Assembly (NCBI RefSeq): GCF_011421635.1
Contig: NZ_WTLI01000016.1
Location: 62,001 to 126,000 of the forward strand
Origin: Paenibacillus turpanensis
GTDB lineage: Bacteria > Bacillota > Bacilli > Paenibacillales > YIM-B00363
Direction of reading: 5' to 3'
DNA: 64,000 nucleotides
A program made the translations under genes and the position numbers. The notes under the pieces were generated by a model. It ran no database searches. It was not told where the DNA came from and was given only the letters and a program-made list of their open reading frames with translations. Shown piece after piece: positions 35,528-46,837 of this stretch. How positions within the stretch are numbered: position 1 is the first letter of the stretch; every line of letters begins with the position of its first letter.

Positions 35528-38302
35528 ATGAGTGTGGATTACAGCAAGACGATTAATTTGATGAAGACCGATTTCCCGATGCGTGGGGGCCTGCCGCAGG
35601 CAGAACCGAAAATGCAGGCGTGGTGGGATGAAATCGATATTTACGGAAAAGTGGCTGAGGCGCGGAAAGGCAAGCCGAAGTTTATTTTGCATGACGGTCC
35701 GCCGTACGCGAACGGAAGCATTCACATCGGGCACTCCCTCAACAAAATTTTGAAGGATTTTATCGTTCGTTTCAAATCGATGCAGGGCTTTGATGCACCT
35801 TACGTCCCGGGCTGGGATACACACGGACTGCCTATCGAGCAGGCCATTGCCAACAGCGGGAAAGTTGATCGCAAGAAGATGAGCGCACATGAATTCCGCA
35901 CGTACTGTCAGCAATATGCAGAGAAATGGATCGGCGAGCAGAAGACACAATTCCGCCGTCTGGGCGTTCGCGGCGACTGGGATAACCCGTATGTCACATA
36001 CCATCCAACGTATGAAGCGGAACAAATTCGTGTCTTTGGAAAAATGGTAAACAAAGGTTATATCTATAAGGGCTTAAAGCCGGTTTATTGGTCTCCATCC
36101 TCGGAAAGTGCCTTGGCGGAAGCGGAAATTGAATACCAGGATAAGACATCCCCTTCGATTTACGTTGCGTTCGATGTGAAGGACAGCAAGGGCAAGCTTC
36201 CGCAGGATGCGGCCGTCGTCATTTGGACGACTACGCCATGGACGCTTCCGGCCAACGTGGCGATCAGCGTTCATCCGGCATTCGATTACGTCGTTGTGGA
36301 GGCGCAGGGACGCAAGCTCGTCGTGGCGCAGGGGTTGCTGGAGACGGTTGCCAAGGAGCTGGGCTGGGAGGAATACAATGTTATCCAAACCCTCAAAGGC
36401 TCCGACCTGGAGTATGTGACCTGCAAGCATCCATTCTACGATCGCGACTCTTTGATCATAAACGGGGAGCATGTCACGCTGGATGCCGGTACGGGCTGCG
36501 TTCATACCGCACCAGGCCACGGGGAAGAGGACTTTGCGGTAGGCCAGGCATACCAGTTGCCGGTGCTGTCGCCAATTGACGATCAGGGTAAATATACGTC
36601 CGAAGCACCGGGCTTTGAGGGTGTGTTCTACGATAAAGCGAACAAAATGATTACGGACATGCTGCAGGAAAGCGGCCATTTGCTGAAGCTGAGCTTTTTC
36701 CAGCATCAGTACCCGCACGACTGGCGGACGAAGAAGCCGGTCATCTATCGGGCAACCGAGCAGTGGTTTGCTTCCATCGATATGTTCCGCAAGGATATGC
36801 TGGAACAAATCAAAAAAATTAACTGGACGCCTCATTGGGGCGAGGTGCGTCTGCACAACATGATCGCTGACCGCGGCGATTGGTGTATTTCTCGGCAGCG
36901 TGTATGGGGCGTGCCGATTCCGATTTTCTACTGCCGCAGCTGCAACCATCCGTTAGTTAACGAGCAGACGATCGAGCATGTGGCCACGATTTTTGAACAA
37001 GAAGGCTCCAACGCTTGGTTTATCCGCAGTGAAAAGGAGCTGCTTCCGGAAGGAACAGTGTGTCCGGAGTGCCAGCACAGCGAGTTCCGCAAAGAAACCG
37101 ATATTATGGACGTTTGGTTTGATTCGGGCTCCAGCCACGCCGCAGTACTTCGTACACGTGACGAGCTGCAGTGGCCAGCGGATCTTTATTTGGAGGGCTC
37201 TGACCAATATCGCGGCTGGTTTAACTCATCTTTAATTACGGGAACAGCCGTGTTCGGGGAATCGCCGTATAAGAGTATTCTAAGCCATGGCTTCACGTTG
37301 GATGGCGAAGGAAGAAAGATGTCCAAGTCGCTTGGAAACGTCGTGGACCCGCTCAAGGTTTGCGATTCGCTCGGGGCAGACATTCTTCGTCTATGGGTGG
37401 CGTCCACCGATTATCAACAGGACCAAAGGCTTTCTGATAATATTTTGACGCAAACGGCCGAGGTATATCGGAAAATCCGCAACACGCTCCGCTTCCTGCT
37501 CGGCAATTTACATGACTTTGATGTAACGAAGGACCGTGTTGCGTTCGAGCAAATGCCGGAGCTGGACCGTTATGCTTATATCCGTCTTAATCGGGTTATC
37601 GAGCGTGTGCTGAAAGCTTACGACAATTATGAATTCCATACGGTATATCAAACGATTCACCACTTCTGCTCGGTGGAGCTGAGTGCCTTCTATCTTGATA
37701 TTTTGAAGGACCGCTTGTACATCAGCGCACCGACTGATCCGAAGCGTCGAGCTTCCCAAACGGTATTATATGAAGCATTAACGGCAATAACTAAGCTAAT
37801 CTCGCCAATCTTGCCGCATACCGCTGACGAAGTGTGGAAGTACATTCCAGGAGAAAAACTGGATAGCGTACAGCTTGAGGTGTTCCCGGAAGTGAACACT
37901 TCGGTGTTCGATGAAGCGCTTGAAAGAAAATGGGACCGATTCATTGATGTTCGCGACGAACTGCTGAAGGCATTGGAAACCGCCCGGAAGGATAAAGTGA
38001 TCAACAGTGCGCTGAATGCCGCAGTTCATGTGTATCCGGGGAAAGAAGCGGCCGAAGCGCTTGCGCCGTTCAAGGATGAACTATCCGGTCTGCTCATTGT
38101 TTCCACAGTCGAAGTTCATGCCGAAGGCGAAGCTGCACCAGCTGATGCTCAACAGTTAAAAGGAGTATCCGCGAAGGTAATTCCGGCGGAAGGCGAGAAA
38201 TGTGAACGCTGCTGGAACATTACTCAAGACGTTGGAAGCCATGAAAAGCACTCGTCTTTATGCGGACGCTGCGCAGACATCGTAGAGACTATGGCAGAAT
38301 AA
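35528..38302 (+). CDS. ileS: Isoleucyl-tRNA synthetase
   Basis: This 924-residue class I synthetase has the HIGH signature in [17 protein letters not shown], the KMSKS loop in [14 protein letters not shown], an editing domain with [12 protein letters not shown], and the C-terminal zinc ribbon [12 protein letters not shown]...CGRC. ATG 35528 follows AAGGAGG and AGGAG. The frame extends upstream to 35342 through the T-box leader, which is not translated. The 5' leader regulates it in response to uncharged tRNA-Ile. Confidence 0.98.
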   Translation: MSVDYSKTINLMKTDFPMRGGLPQAEPKMQAWWDEIDIYGKVAEARKGKPKFILHDGPPYANGSIHIGHSLNKILKDFIVRFKSMQGFDAPYVPGWDTHGLPIEQAIANSGKVDRKKMSAHEFRTYCQQYAEKWIGEQKTQFRRLGVRGDWDNPYVTYHPTYEAEQIRVFGKMVNKGYIYKGLKPVYWSPSSESALAEAEIEYQDKTSPSIYVAFDVKDSKGKLPQDAAVVIWTTTPWTLPANVAISVHPAFDYVVVEAQGRKLVVAQGLLETVAKELGWEEYNVIQTLKGSDLEYVTCKHPFYDRDSLIINGEHVTLDAGTGCVHTAPGHGEEDFAVGQAYQLPVLSPIDDQGKYTSEAPGFEGVFYDKANKMITDMLQESGHLLKLSFFQHQYPHDWRTKKPVIYRATEQWFASIDMFRKDMLEQIKKINWTPHWGEVRLHNMIADRGDWCISRQRVWGVPIPIFYCRSCNHPLVNEQTIEHVATIFEQEGSNAWFIRSEKELLPEGTVCPECQHSEFRKETDIMDVWFDSGSSHAAVLRTRDELQWPADLYLEGSDQYRGWFNSSLITGTAVFGESPYKSILSHGFTLDGEGRKMSKSLGNVVDPLKVCDSLGADILRLWVASTDYQQDQRLSDNILTQTAEVYRKIRNTLRFLLGNLHDFDVTKDRVAFEQMPELDRYAYIRLNRVIERVLKAYDNYEFHTVYQTIHHFCSVELSAFYLDILKDRLYISAPTDPKRRASQTVLYEALTAITKLISPILPHTADEVWKYIPGEKLDSVQLEVFPEVNTSVFDEALERKWDRFIDVRDELLKALETARKDKVINSALNAAVHVYPGKEAAEALAPFKDELSGLLIVSTVEVHAEGEAAPADAQQLKGVSAKVIPAEGEKCERCWNITQDVGSHEKHSSLCGRCADIVETMAE

Positions 38303-38332
38303 GGTTGACCGATTGGAGGTGAAGCTGTCGGA

Positions 38333-38662
38333 ATGGCCGACAAAAAACCTTTGAATACGGAAACGGAGCAGCATACGAGCAAGGTGATGGCTGAGTTGAA
38401 CAAAAGGCTTGCCAAAGTTGCCGAGGACATGGAGCGGACGCAAATTGCCGATTATGTCCAGCTGTTAAACAGCCCCCGCAAGCTCGTCTTCACGAATTTG
38501 CTTGCGGGCACTGCTCGAGGGGTCGGCATTGCAATCGGATTTACCATCTTCACCGGTACCATTGTTTATCTTCTTAACCTGCTGGGAGCGCTCAATTTGC
38601 CGATTATCGGCGATTATATCGCCGAGCTTGTCAAGCATGTTCAGCGCGATCTCAACTATTAA
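38333..38662 (+). CDS. DUF5665 domain membrane protein
   Basis: This 109-residue protein has a charged N-terminal half predicted helical (KVMAELNKRLAKVAEDMERT), then SPRKLVFTNLLAGTARGVG and two hydrophobic segments (IAIGFTIFTGTIVYLLNLLG, LPIIGDYIAELV). The sequence fits DUF5665, a Firmicute family of unknown function. GGAGGTGAAGC precedes the ATG. It is probably co-transcribed with ileS, and its stop codon overlaps that of the convergent gene by 4 bp. Confidence 0.8.
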   Translation: MADKKPLNTETEQHTSKVMAELNKRLAKVAEDMERTQIADYVQLLNSPRKLVFTNLLAGTARGVGIAIGFTIFTGTIVYLLNLLGALNLPIIGDYIAELVKHVQRDLNY

Positions 38663-39420
38663 TACGCACCATCATCGGCGCCGCGAAGCTCATCGGCCTC
38701 CGCTTCCCAATCGGGCTCAAGCAGGGGCTCACCTTCGCGGTTTGCCATGTATTTGCGATATTCTTCGTTTCTCACAATGGAAACCTGGTTGCCGTAAATA
38801 TCTGTCGCGATAAAGCTTTCAATGGCTTCAACATAGCCTTCGTTTTCTTCCGTTTCGAAGGCCATATCATTGTAATCGTCGACATTGCGATCTTCCGAAA
38901 GAGCAGGCGTATTTGACGTTCCCCAGCTTTGAACGATCTGCCAAGCATCCTCGCCGTCAAATGCGGGATCCTCGGTTTCGTCTGTGCTGGAGCGCCCGAA
39001 TCCCGGGTACAGGAAGGTTTCTTCCAGCGGACGTTCAAAGCCTTGTTCTTCGTATTTAGCGGCATGATCAATGCAGTAAACCGTTGACGGTACAACTTCC
39101 AGTCGTTCAAATGGAATTGGCTTGCCGCACTCCGTGCAAGTTCCGTAGGTGCCATCTTCCATGCGCTGCAGAGCAAGCTTGGCACGCTCCAGCTGCTCCT
39201 CGGCGAGCTCGTTCAAGGCGATATCCTTACCTCGCTCGTACAGCTCAGTCCCGATATCTCCCGGGTGATTATCGTACAGGGACAACTCATTGTTGCCGAG
39301 AGTGGAATCCTCCAAGCCGAAATTTTCGTTTGCTTCAATTTGCTTTTCTAAATCATGAAGTTCATCACGAAGCTGTCTGCGCAGAATCTTGAACTGCTGC
39401 TCTGAAAGGGTCGTATTCAT
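38659..39420 (-). CDS. TraR/DksA-family zinc-finger protein (YteA/YlyA type)
   Basis: This 253-residue protein has an N-terminal coiled-coil region (QFKILRRQLRDELHDLEKQI), NHPGDIGTELYERGKDIAL, and a DksA-like zinc finger CTECGKPIPFERLEVVPS...CIDH. The fourth zinc ligand is His, giving C-x2-C-x17-C-x2-H. The acidic C-terminal half is typical of the YteA-type sporulation-associated proteins. B. subtilis has the related ylyA, reported to act on RNA polymerase, between ileS and lspA; here the gene is reversed. AGAAAGGAGAAG precedes the ATG. Confidence 0.88.
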   Translation of the reverse strand: MNTTLSEQQFKILRRQLRDELHDLEKQIEANENFGLEDSTLGNNELSLYDNHPGDIGTELYERGKDIALNELAEEQLERAKLALQRMEDGTYGTCTECGKPIPFERLEVVPSTVYCIDHAAKYEEQGFERPLEETFLYPGFGRSSTDETEDPAFDGEDAWQIVQSWGTSNTPALSEDRNVDDYNDMAFETEENEGYVEAIESFIATDIYGNQVSIVRNEEYRKYMANREGEPLLEPDWEAEADELRGADDGAY

Positions 39421-39517
39421 TCGCTCTTCTCCTTTCTGTTAAACCTCGTTCTTACATGTAGCTTTCTCGGTTCGAACTACTTTTACGTGTGGGGTTAACT
39501 GGCGCAGGGGGAAGCGA

Positions 39518-39546
39518 TTGGAGTTGAAAGTAACATATGTTACAAT
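39518..39546 (+). promoter_or_regulatory. lspA promoter with a 14-bp palindrome between -35 and -10
   Basis: TTGGAG (39518-39523) and TACAAT (39541-39546) are 17 bp apart. The perfect palindrome GTAACATATGTTAC (39530-39543) fills the spacer and runs into the -10, a typical repressor operator position. The regulator is not identifiable from this. Confidence 0.6.
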
Positions 39547-39580
39547 GTGCTAAGATTTTAAGGAGCCGGAGGCGTTCTCA

Positions 39581-40108
39581 TTGGTATTTTTTTATTTTAT
39601 TATTGCGGCAGTCGCAATTGCTGTAGACCAATTTTCCAAATGGCTGATCGTCAAAAATCTTGAGCTTTATGAGACTCATTCCGTCATCGGGACATTTTTT
39701 TCCATTACCTCTTCCCGGAATAAGGGGGCTGCTTTTGGCATTTTGCAAAATCAGCGCTGGTTCTTTATCGTCATTACCATTGTTGTTATTGCCGGCGTGA
39801 TCTGGTATATGCTGAAAGCCGCCAAAGAGCGGAAGCATTTGCTGCTTACGGGGCTTGCGCTGCTGCTTGGCGGAGCAATCGGCAATTTTATCGACCGGGC
39901 GCGGATGGGTGAAGTGGTTGACTTTTTGCAATTCCATTTTAAATTTTCATTTTTAGGATATCCTGTAGATTACATCTTTCCTATTTTTAATATTGCCGAC
40001 AGCTGTATCGTAATCGGAGTTGGGTTGTTACTGATCGATTCGCTGCTTGCGTGGCGGGAAGAACGGAAGGCTGCCGGAAATCAAAATATAGAACGCGAGG
40101 AATTGTAA
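39581..40108 (+). CDS. lspA: Lipoprotein signal peptidase (signal peptidase II)
   Basis: This 175-residue membrane aspartic protease with four hydrophobic segments removes signal peptides from prolipoproteins. The catalytic aspartates lie in NFIDRARMGEVVDFLQ and FPIFNIADSCIVIG; the conserved N-terminal DQFSKWL and RNKGAAFGIL are present. Start is TTG 39581, 8 bases after GGAGG. Several lipoproteins in this window, including the adaptor and binding protein near 53-59 kb, are likely substrates. Confidence 0.96.
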   Translation: MVFFYFIIAAVAIAVDQFSKWLIVKNLELYETHSVIGTFFSITSSRNKGAAFGILQNQRWFFIVITIVVIAGVIWYMLKAAKERKHLLLTGLALLLGGAIGNFIDRARMGEVVDFLQFHFKFSFLGYPVDYIFPIFNIADSCIVIGVGLLLIDSLLAWREERKAAGNQNIEREEL

Positions 40109-40111
40109 AAT

Positions 40112-41059
40112 ATGTATGATTGGTTGTTGGAACGTGAAGAAGTTGGAGAACCGATCGATTTTCCGGTAGATGCGGAGACGGCCGGAGAACGGATTGACAA
40201 AGTGGTTGCCGAGCTTTCACCAGAAGGGATTTCCCGCTCGCAGGTGCAGCAGTGGATTAAGGACGGAGCCGTCACGGTTAACGGACAGGCGGTCAAGGCG
40301 AATTACAAGCTTGCAGCTGGTGACCACGTTTCTGTAAAGCCCCCGGCACCGGAGCTGCTGGATATCCAGCCTGAGCCGATTCCTTTGGACGTTTATTACG
40401 AGGATGCCGACGTCATTGTCATTAATAAGCCTCGGGGGCTGGTTGTTCACCCTGCACCGGGACATACATCGGGCACACTCGTTAATGCGCTCCTGCATCA
40501 TTGTAAAGATTTGTCCGGGATCAACGGAATGCTTCGTCCGGGCATTGTCCACCGGATTGACAAGGATACGACAGGCCTTTTGATGGTTGCAAAAAATGAC
40601 AATGCACACATCTCTTTGTCTTCACAGCTTAAAGAGCATACGGTTACGCGAAAGTACATTGCCTTGGTTCAGGGAATAATTCCGCATGACAATGGCACGA
40701 TTGAAGCTCCCATTGGCCGGGATGAACGGGACCGCAAAATGTATACCGTTACGAATAAAAATAGCAAGGATGCCATAACGCATTTTCAAGTGCTGGAACG
40801 ACTTGATGAGCACACTCTCGTTGAGCTGAAGCTGGAAACCGGCCGGACGCACCAGATTCGTGTACATATGAAATTTATCGGGCATCCTTTAGAAGGCGAT
40901 CCGATGTACGGAAAAAGCAAGCGCGCTTTGCTTGAAGGACAAGCGCTTCACGCAGCAGTACTCGGCTTCGAGCATCCGCGCACGAAGGAGCAGATGAGCT
41001 TCGAGGCGCCGCTTCCAGACGATTTCAATGAACTATTGCAGCGCCTCAGAGGGATGTAA
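40112..41059 (+). CDS. ylyB: RluA-family pseudouridine synthase (YlyB)
   Basis: This 315-residue enzyme has an N-terminal S4 RNA-binding domain (AGERIDKVVAELSPEGISRS) and the RluA catalytic domain with GIVHRIDKDTTGLLMVAK, whose second Asp is the catalytic residue, and LKLETGRTHQIRVHM. It isomerises uridines in rRNA or tRNA; the target position cannot be read from sequence. It starts 3 bp after lspA, as in B. subtilis. Confidence 0.95.
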   Translation: MYDWLLEREEVGEPIDFPVDAETAGERIDKVVAELSPEGISRSQVQQWIKDGAVTVNGQAVKANYKLAAGDHVSVKPPAPELLDIQPEPIPLDVYYEDADVIVINKPRGLVVHPAPGHTSGTLVNALLHHCKDLSGINGMLRPGIVHRIDKDTTGLLMVAKNDNAHISLSSQLKEHTVTRKYIALVQGIIPHDNGTIEAPIGRDERDRKMYTVTNKNSKDAITHFQVLERLDEHTLVELKLETGRTHQIRVHMKFIGHPLEGDPMYGKSKRALLEGQALHAAVLGFEHPRTKEQMSFEAPLPDDFNELLQRLRGM

Positions 41060-41065
41060 CGGAAC

Positions 41066-41079
41066 TGTAACAAGTTACA
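41066..41079. promoter_or_regulatory. Inverted repeat upstream of dapL
   Basis: TGTAAC-AA-GTTACA lies 6 bp after the ylyB stop codon and about 90 bp before dapL; a further TGTAAC at 41055 precedes it. Half-sites share GTAAC with the lspA palindrome, though the spacing differs (2 against 4 bases). A weak promoter (TTGATT 41101, TAGAGT 41124, 17-bp spacer) lies between it and dapL. Confidence 0.4.
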
Positions 41080-41171
41080 AATAAGCTGCATCGGAATCCA
41101 TTGATTTTTCGGACATGCTCCGTTAGAGTAGAACAAGGCAAATATTTTTTAGAAATTAGTGGGAGGCAATC

Positions 41172-42407
41172 ATGGCAAAGATTAATCAAAATTACCTTCA
41201 GCTTCAAGGGAGCTATTTGTTCGCGGAAGTTGCCCGCAGACGCAATAAATTTATCAGCGAAAACCCGAATGCACAAGTGATCTCGCTTGGTATTGGCGAC
41301 GTGACAAGACCGCTTCCGGAAGCTGTTGTGAAGTCCTTGCATGATTCCGTTGACGAAATGGCGGAAGCGAACACATTCCGCGGTTACGGTCCGGAGCAGG
41401 GTTATGAATTCCTGATTAATGCAATTATTGAAAATGACTATAAAGCACGCGGCATCGAGCTGAAAACAAGCGAAGTATTCGTAAGCGACGGCTCCAAGTG
41501 TGACGTGGGCAACATCCAGGAAATTTTCAGCGCGGACAGCATTGTGGCTGTTCAAGACCCGGTTTACCCTGTATACGTGGACACCAACGTAATGGCAGGC
41601 CGCTCCGGCGCATTCGATAAAGAGAAGAACCAATACAGCAATATTGTTTACTTAACGTGCAACAAGGAAAACGGCTTTGTGCCGGAGCTTCCAAAATCGA
41701 AGGTTGACATTATTTATCTTTGCTACCCGAACAACCCGACGGGTATGACATTGTCTAAAGAAGAACTGAAGAAGTGGGTTGACTACGCTCGTTCAAACAA
41801 GTGCGTCATCCTTTACGATTCGGCATACGAAGCGTATATTCAAGAAGATGATGTACCTCGCAGCATCTATGAAATTGAAGGCGCTAAAGAAGTAGCGATT
41901 GAATTCCGCTCCTTCTCCAAGACAGCGGGCTTTACTGGAACTCGCTGCGCATACACAGTTGTTCCTAAAGAGCTGCTTGCTTATGACGAGGACGGCAACT
42001 CGGTACCTCTGAATGACCTCTGGAACCGTCGTCAAACGACGAAGTTTAACGGCGTTTCGTACATTACCCAAAAAGGCGCTGCTGCCATTTATTCCGAGCA
42101 GGGTAAAGCGCAGATTGCTTCGCTTGTTGACTATTACATGACGAATGCAAAAATTATCCGTGAAGGCGTTGCATCGCTCGGCATCGAAGTGTTCGGCGGC
42201 GTGAACGCACCGTATATCTGGCTCAAAACACCGAATGGTCTCGGCTCCTGGGAATTCTTCGATAAGCTTCTTACAGAAGCGAACATCGTAGGTACACCTG
42301 GTGTTGGCTTCGGACAAGCGGGTCAAGGCTACTTCCGTCTGACGGCGTTCGGCAGCCGTGAAAACACGGAAAAAGCGGTTGAGCGTTTGAGCAAGCTGCA
42401 GTTTTAA
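41172..42407 (+). CDS. dapL: LL-diaminopimelate aminotransferase
   Basis: This 411-residue class I PLP aminotransferase converts tetrahydrodipicolinate directly to LL-diaminopimelate, bypassing the succinyl or acetyl routes. N-terminal [28 protein letters not shown], the PLP lysine in [14 protein letters not shown], and the length match the DapL family. Its product is epimerised to meso-DAP for lysine, for MurE, and by reduction for dipicolinate-related spore metabolism. It is monocistronic: own leader and terminator. GGGAGGC precedes the ATG. Confidence 0.95.
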   Translation: MAKINQNYLQLQGSYLFAEVARRRNKFISENPNAQVISLGIGDVTRPLPEAVVKSLHDSVDEMAEANTFRGYGPEQGYEFLINAIIENDYKARGIELKTSEVFVSDGSKCDVGNIQEIFSADSIVAVQDPVYPVYVDTNVMAGRSGAFDKEKNQYSNIVYLTCNKENGFVPELPKSKVDIIYLCYPNNPTGMTLSKEELKKWVDYARSNKCVILYDSAYEAYIQEDDVPRSIYEIEGAKEVAIEFRSFSKTAGFTGTRCAYTVVPKELLAYDEDGNSVPLNDLWNRRQTTKFNGVSYITQKGAAAIYSEQGKAQIASLVDYYMTNAKIIREGVASLGIEVFGGVNAPYIWLKTPNGLGSWEFFDKLLTEANIVGTPGVGFGQAGQGYFRLTAFGSRENTEKAVERLSKLQF

Positions 42408-42418
42408 GGATGTAATGT

Positions 42419-42446
42419 AGAGCACCCTCATACGGTGCTCTTTTTT
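42419..42446 (+). terminator. Terminator after dapL
   Basis: The 8-bp stem AGAGCACC / GGTGCTCT (42419-42426, 42434-42441) has a 7-base loop and a T run. Confidence 0.92.
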
Positions 42447-42561
42447 ATTGAGTATAACCATCCTCAATTCCGTAGTAGTCTTCACATTACGACCATGATT
42501 CATGGAATGCATAAAATTAAACGTTTATTTATTTTTATACACTTTTTTTCTTCTCAAAGTG

Positions 42562-42591
42562 TTGACACCATTTGTCGAACTGTGAGATAAT
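42562..42591 (+). promoter_or_regulatory. Sigma-A promoter of the pyrimidine operon
   Basis: TTGACA (42562-42567) and GATAAT (42586-42591) are 18 bp apart, about 30 bp before the PyrR-binding loop. Confidence 0.85.
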
Positions 42592-42621
42592 CCCTTTAAT
42601 AACCGAATAGACCTTTAAATC

Positions 42622-43368
<747 letters not shown>

Positions 43369-43369
<1 letters not shown>

Positions 43370-44280
43370 TGGCAGTAGCGATGGAGAAAAGCCGTGGATT
43401 GATCGGACTCAAGGGAATGAGCAGAGACGAGCTGGAATCGATTTTGAACCGTGCGGCCTTCTGGGAGGCTTGTCCGAACAAAGTAGAGCCGGTGCTGCAG
43501 GGGAAATTTGTGGCCAATATGTTCTTTGAGAACAGCACGCGCACCAGGTTTTCCTTTGAAGTTGCTGAGAAAAGGCTGGGTGCGGAGGTGCTCAACTTCG
43601 CGGCGGCGGTTTCTAGCGTACAAAAGGGCGAATCGATCTACGATACGGTAAAAACATTGGAATCGATGGGCATTGACGCTGGAGTCGTACGCATTAAGGC
43701 AATCGGTGTGATGGAGGAGCTCGCTCGGACGATCAAGGTCCCGATCATTAATGCAGGGGACGGAAACAACGAGCATCCGACGCAAGCATTGCTTGATTTA
43801 TATACAATGCGCAAGCAGTTCGGTTCGATTGCGGGCCTGACGGTCGCCATTATCGGAGATATCAAGCACAGCCGTGTCGCTCGGTCCAATCTTTGGGCGC
43901 TGCGTGAATTGGGTGCAAAGGTGATGTTCTGTGCGCCGGACAACATGCATGCTCCGGAGCTGGAAGCTTATGCGCCTTACGTTTCCATAGATGAAGCGGT
44001 AAAAGCAGACGTCGTAATGATGCTGCGGGTTCAGCTTGAGCGTCACGACACAGGCTTGATCCGATCTGCAGAGGATTATCGGGAACACTATGGATTAACG
44101 GTTGATCGGGCGGCGGCAATGGCTCCGCATGCAATCATTATGCATCCGGCGCCGATCAACAGAGGCGTCGAAATTGACGATGAGCTGGTTGAATGCGAGC
44201 GTTCGCGGATTTTTGCACAAATGGCGAACGGCGTTCCGGTCCGAATGGCAGTCATTGAAAGAGCTTTGCTAAACGGGTAA
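43369..44280 (+). CDS. pyrB: Aspartate carbamoyltransferase catalytic chain
   Basis: This 303-residue enzyme condenses carbamoyl phosphate and aspartate. Signatures are FFENSTRTRFSFE (carbamoyl phosphate site), NEHPTQALLDLYT and IMHPAPINRGVEI. The start ATG 43369 overlaps the pyrR stop; the frame upstream to 43318 is not needed. In B. subtilis pyrP separates pyrR from pyrB; here it is absent. Confidence 0.97.
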
Positions 44281-44337
44281 ATAAGTTGCCGATTAGGCGA
44301 ATGAACATAAGATGATGAGAGGTTTAAAGGAGGAGCT

Positions 44338-45636
44338 ATGGGGAACTGGATCATAAATGCAGGTTTGGCAGTAGAAGACAGTGCCGAGCTGACGCTATCC
44401 GCAATCTTTTACGAAAATGGCTTCATTTCAAAAATTGTACTAATGGGAACTGTTACACAGGCAGAGCTCGACGGACATGAAGTGTTGGACGCAGAAGGAA
44501 AGCTGGTTACAGCGGGGCTCATCGATATGCATGTCCATTTCCGCGAGCCGGGCTTTGAGTATAAAGAAACGATTGCTACGGGAACGCACTCTGCAGCACG
44601 CGGAGGCTTTACAACGGTAGCGGCCATGCCGAACACCCGTCCGGTGATCGACAATGTAGATACGCTCAAAACCGTATACAGCAAGGCGGAAGCGGAAGGA
44701 ATCGTTCGCGTTCTCTCCTACGCGTGTATTACCAAAGGAGAGCTCGGTCGTGAGCATACGGACTTCGCCGCTTTGAAGGAAGCCGGTGCAATCGGATTTA
44801 CCGATGATGGCGTAGGGGTGCAAAGCGCGGCGATGATGCGGGAAGCGATGAAACAGGCGGCTGCGCTCGGCTTGCCGATTATTGCGCACTGCGAGGATGA
44901 CACGCTGATCCACGGCGCTCCGGTGACGGAAGGTGTGTTTGCTGAAAAGCACGGCCTCAAAGGGATCCCGAATGAGTCGGAAGCGATTCATGTCGCGCGG
45001 GACAGCATGCTGGCAGAAACAACGGGAGTTCATTACCACGTCTGCCACGTAAGCGCCGAGCAGTCGGCAAGACAAATTCGCTTGGCAAAACAGCATGGCG
45101 CTAAGGTAACTGCCGAAGTTTGCCCGCATCACCTCCTGTTGTCCGATGAAGATATTCCGGGATTAGATGCGAACTGGAAAATGAATCCACCGCTCCGTTC
45201 CCCTAAAGATGTTCAGGCGATGATCGATGCAGTAGAAGACGGCACTATCGATATATTCGTTACGGACCACGCTCCGCACAGTGAAGAAGAGAAGGCAAAA
45301 GGGATGATGGCTGCACCGTTTGGCATCGTCGGCCTAGAAACAGCCTTCCCGCTTTTGTATACAAAGTTTGTTGAAACCGGGAAATGGAGCTTGAAGTTTG
45401 TCCTTGACCGGATGACCAGCAAGCCGGCTGAGCTTTTTAACCTTCCGACCGGTGTGCTTGCACCGGGACGCCCGGCGGACATTGCGATTATTGACTTAAA
45501 TAAAGAAAAAGAAGTGGATCCATCTGAATTCGCCAGCAAAGGCCGCAATACTCCATTTACAGGATGGAAGCTTAAAGGCTGGCCTGTCGCAACGATCGTC
45601 GGAGGCAAGCTGGTTTGGTCGGAGAGCCGGGTTTAA
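44338..45636 (+). CDS. pyrC: Dihydroorotase
   Basis: This 432-residue zinc amidohydrolase closes carbamoyl aspartate to dihydroorotate. Metal ligands are in IDMHVHFREPGFEYKE, IIAHCEDD, YHVCHVS and FVTDHAPHSEEEKA. The length and sequence fit the long class I bacterial form. AAAGGAGGAGCT precedes the ATG. Confidence 0.97.
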   Translation: MGNWIINAGLAVEDSAELTLSAIFYENGFISKIVLMGTVTQAELDGHEVLDAEGKLVTAGLIDMHVHFREPGFEYKETIATGTHSAARGGFTTVAAMPNTRPVIDNVDTLKTVYSKAEAEGIVRVLSYACITKGELGREHTDFAALKEAGAIGFTDDGVGVQSAAMMREAMKQAAALGLPIIAHCEDDTLIHGAPVTEGVFAEKHGLKGIPNESEAIHVARDSMLAETTGVHYHVCHVSAEQSARQIRLAKQHGAKVTAEVCPHHLLLSDEDIPGLDANWKMNPPLRSPKDVQAMIDAVEDGTIDIFVTDHAPHSEEEKAKGMMAAPFGIVGLETAFPLLYTKFVETGKWSLKFVLDRMTSKPAELFNLPTGVLAPGRPADIAIIDLNKEKEVDPSEFASKGRNTPFTGWKLKGWPVATIVGGKLVWSESRV

Positions 45637-45661
45637 CCGGAAACTAAGGAGGGAATCGTAC

Positions 45662-46837
45662 ATGGAAGCAAGATTATTACTTGAAGACGGAACACTTTTT
45701 ACAGGCCGCAGCTTCGGCAGTGATGGTGAATCCATCGGCGAGGTTGTATTTAATACAGGAATGACAGGATATCAAGAGGTTATTTCAGACCCTTCGTACT
45801 GCGGGCAAATCGTCACGATGACTTATCCGCTGATTGGAAACTACGGCATGTCGCGTGACGACTTTGAGGCGGTTCGTCCATATATTCACGGCTTTGTCGT
45901 GCGCGAGCACGAAGAAGTGCCGAGCAACTGGAGAGCGGAGTACAGCTTAGGCAACCTTTTGCAGGAGTACGGTATTGTGGGCATTTCGGGTGTGGATACA
46001 CGGATGCTTACAAGGATTTTGCGCCGCCACGGCACCATGAAGGCGATCATTACAACTTCGACGGACTCCTATGAGGATTTAATGGAACGTCTTCGCGGCG
46101 GCGACATTGCCACAAATCAGGTGGCAACCGTCTCGACGAAGCAGGTATTCAACGTGCCGGGCGACGGTCCGCGCGTTGCGCTGATCGACTATGGCTCAAA
46201 GAGCGGTATTTTACGCGATTTGAAAAAGCGCGGCTGTGACGTTGTCGTTGTTCCGCATGACACGACGGCTGACCAGATCCGCCGCTTAAAGCCGGACGGC
46301 ATTATGCTCTCCAACGGTCCGGGGGACCCGAAGGACGTTGCGCCGGCAATCGATACGGTTCGTGAGCTCGTCCAAGAATTCCCGCTGTTCGGAATTTGCC
46401 TTGGACACCAGCTGTTCGCGCTTGCTTGCGGTGCGAATACAGAAAAGCTGAAGTTCGGACACCGCGGAGGAAACCACCCGGTGAAGGAGCTGGAAAGCGG
46501 CCGCTGCTACATTACTTCGCAAAACCATGGGTACACGGTGACGGAGGAGTCCATCCCGGATTGCCTGGAAATTACCCATATCAACAATAATGATAAAACG
46601 ATCGAAGGTCTTCGCCATAAGACGCTGCCGGCATTCTCCGTGCAATATCATCCGGAAGCGTCGCCGGGTCCTTACGATTCCGGATACCTGTTTGACCGTT
46701 TCGTAGATATGATGATTCGTGTCAAGGAAGAACGCAGCGTAACGCCAAAGCAAACGATTATTGCCAAGGAAGCGGCAGAGCGTGCAGCCGCAGCCGGTGC
46801 AGAAGGAAAGGGAGAGCTGAGCTATGCCCAAAAATAA
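45662..46837 (+). CDS. carA: Carbamoyl phosphate synthase small subunit
   Basis: This 391-residue glutaminase subunit supplies ammonia to the large subunit. The class I amidotransferase nucleophile is in [15 protein letters not shown] and the catalytic His/Glu in [11 protein letters not shown]. The N-terminal [17 protein letters not shown] is the CarA signature. Placement between pyrC and carB indicates the pyrimidine-specific enzyme (pyrAA). It overlaps carB by 14 bp. Confidence 0.97.
   Translation: MEARLLLEDGTLFTGRSFGSDGESIGEVVFNTGMTGYQEVISDPSYCGQIVTMTYPLIGNYGMSRDDFEAVRPYIHGFVVREHEEVPSNWRAEYSLGNLLQEYGIVGISGVDTRMLTRILRRHGTMKAIITTSTDSYEDLMERLRGGDIATNQVATVSTKQVFNVPGDGPRVALIDYGSKSGILRDLKKRGCDVVVVPHDTTADQIRRLKPDGIMLSNGPGDPKDVAPAIDTVRELVQEFPLFGICLGHQLFALACGANTEKLKFGHRGGNHPVKELESGRCYITSQNHGYTVTEESIPDCLEITHINNNDKTIEGLRHKTLPAFSVQYHPEASPGPYDSGYLFDRFVDMMIRVKEERSVTPKQTIIAKEAAERAAAAGAEGKGELSYAQK

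Noticed and set aside
36074..36949. 291-codon minus-strand frame opposite ileS
   Set aside because: Antisense shadow: no ribosome site, no recognisable domain, and ileS is intact across the region.
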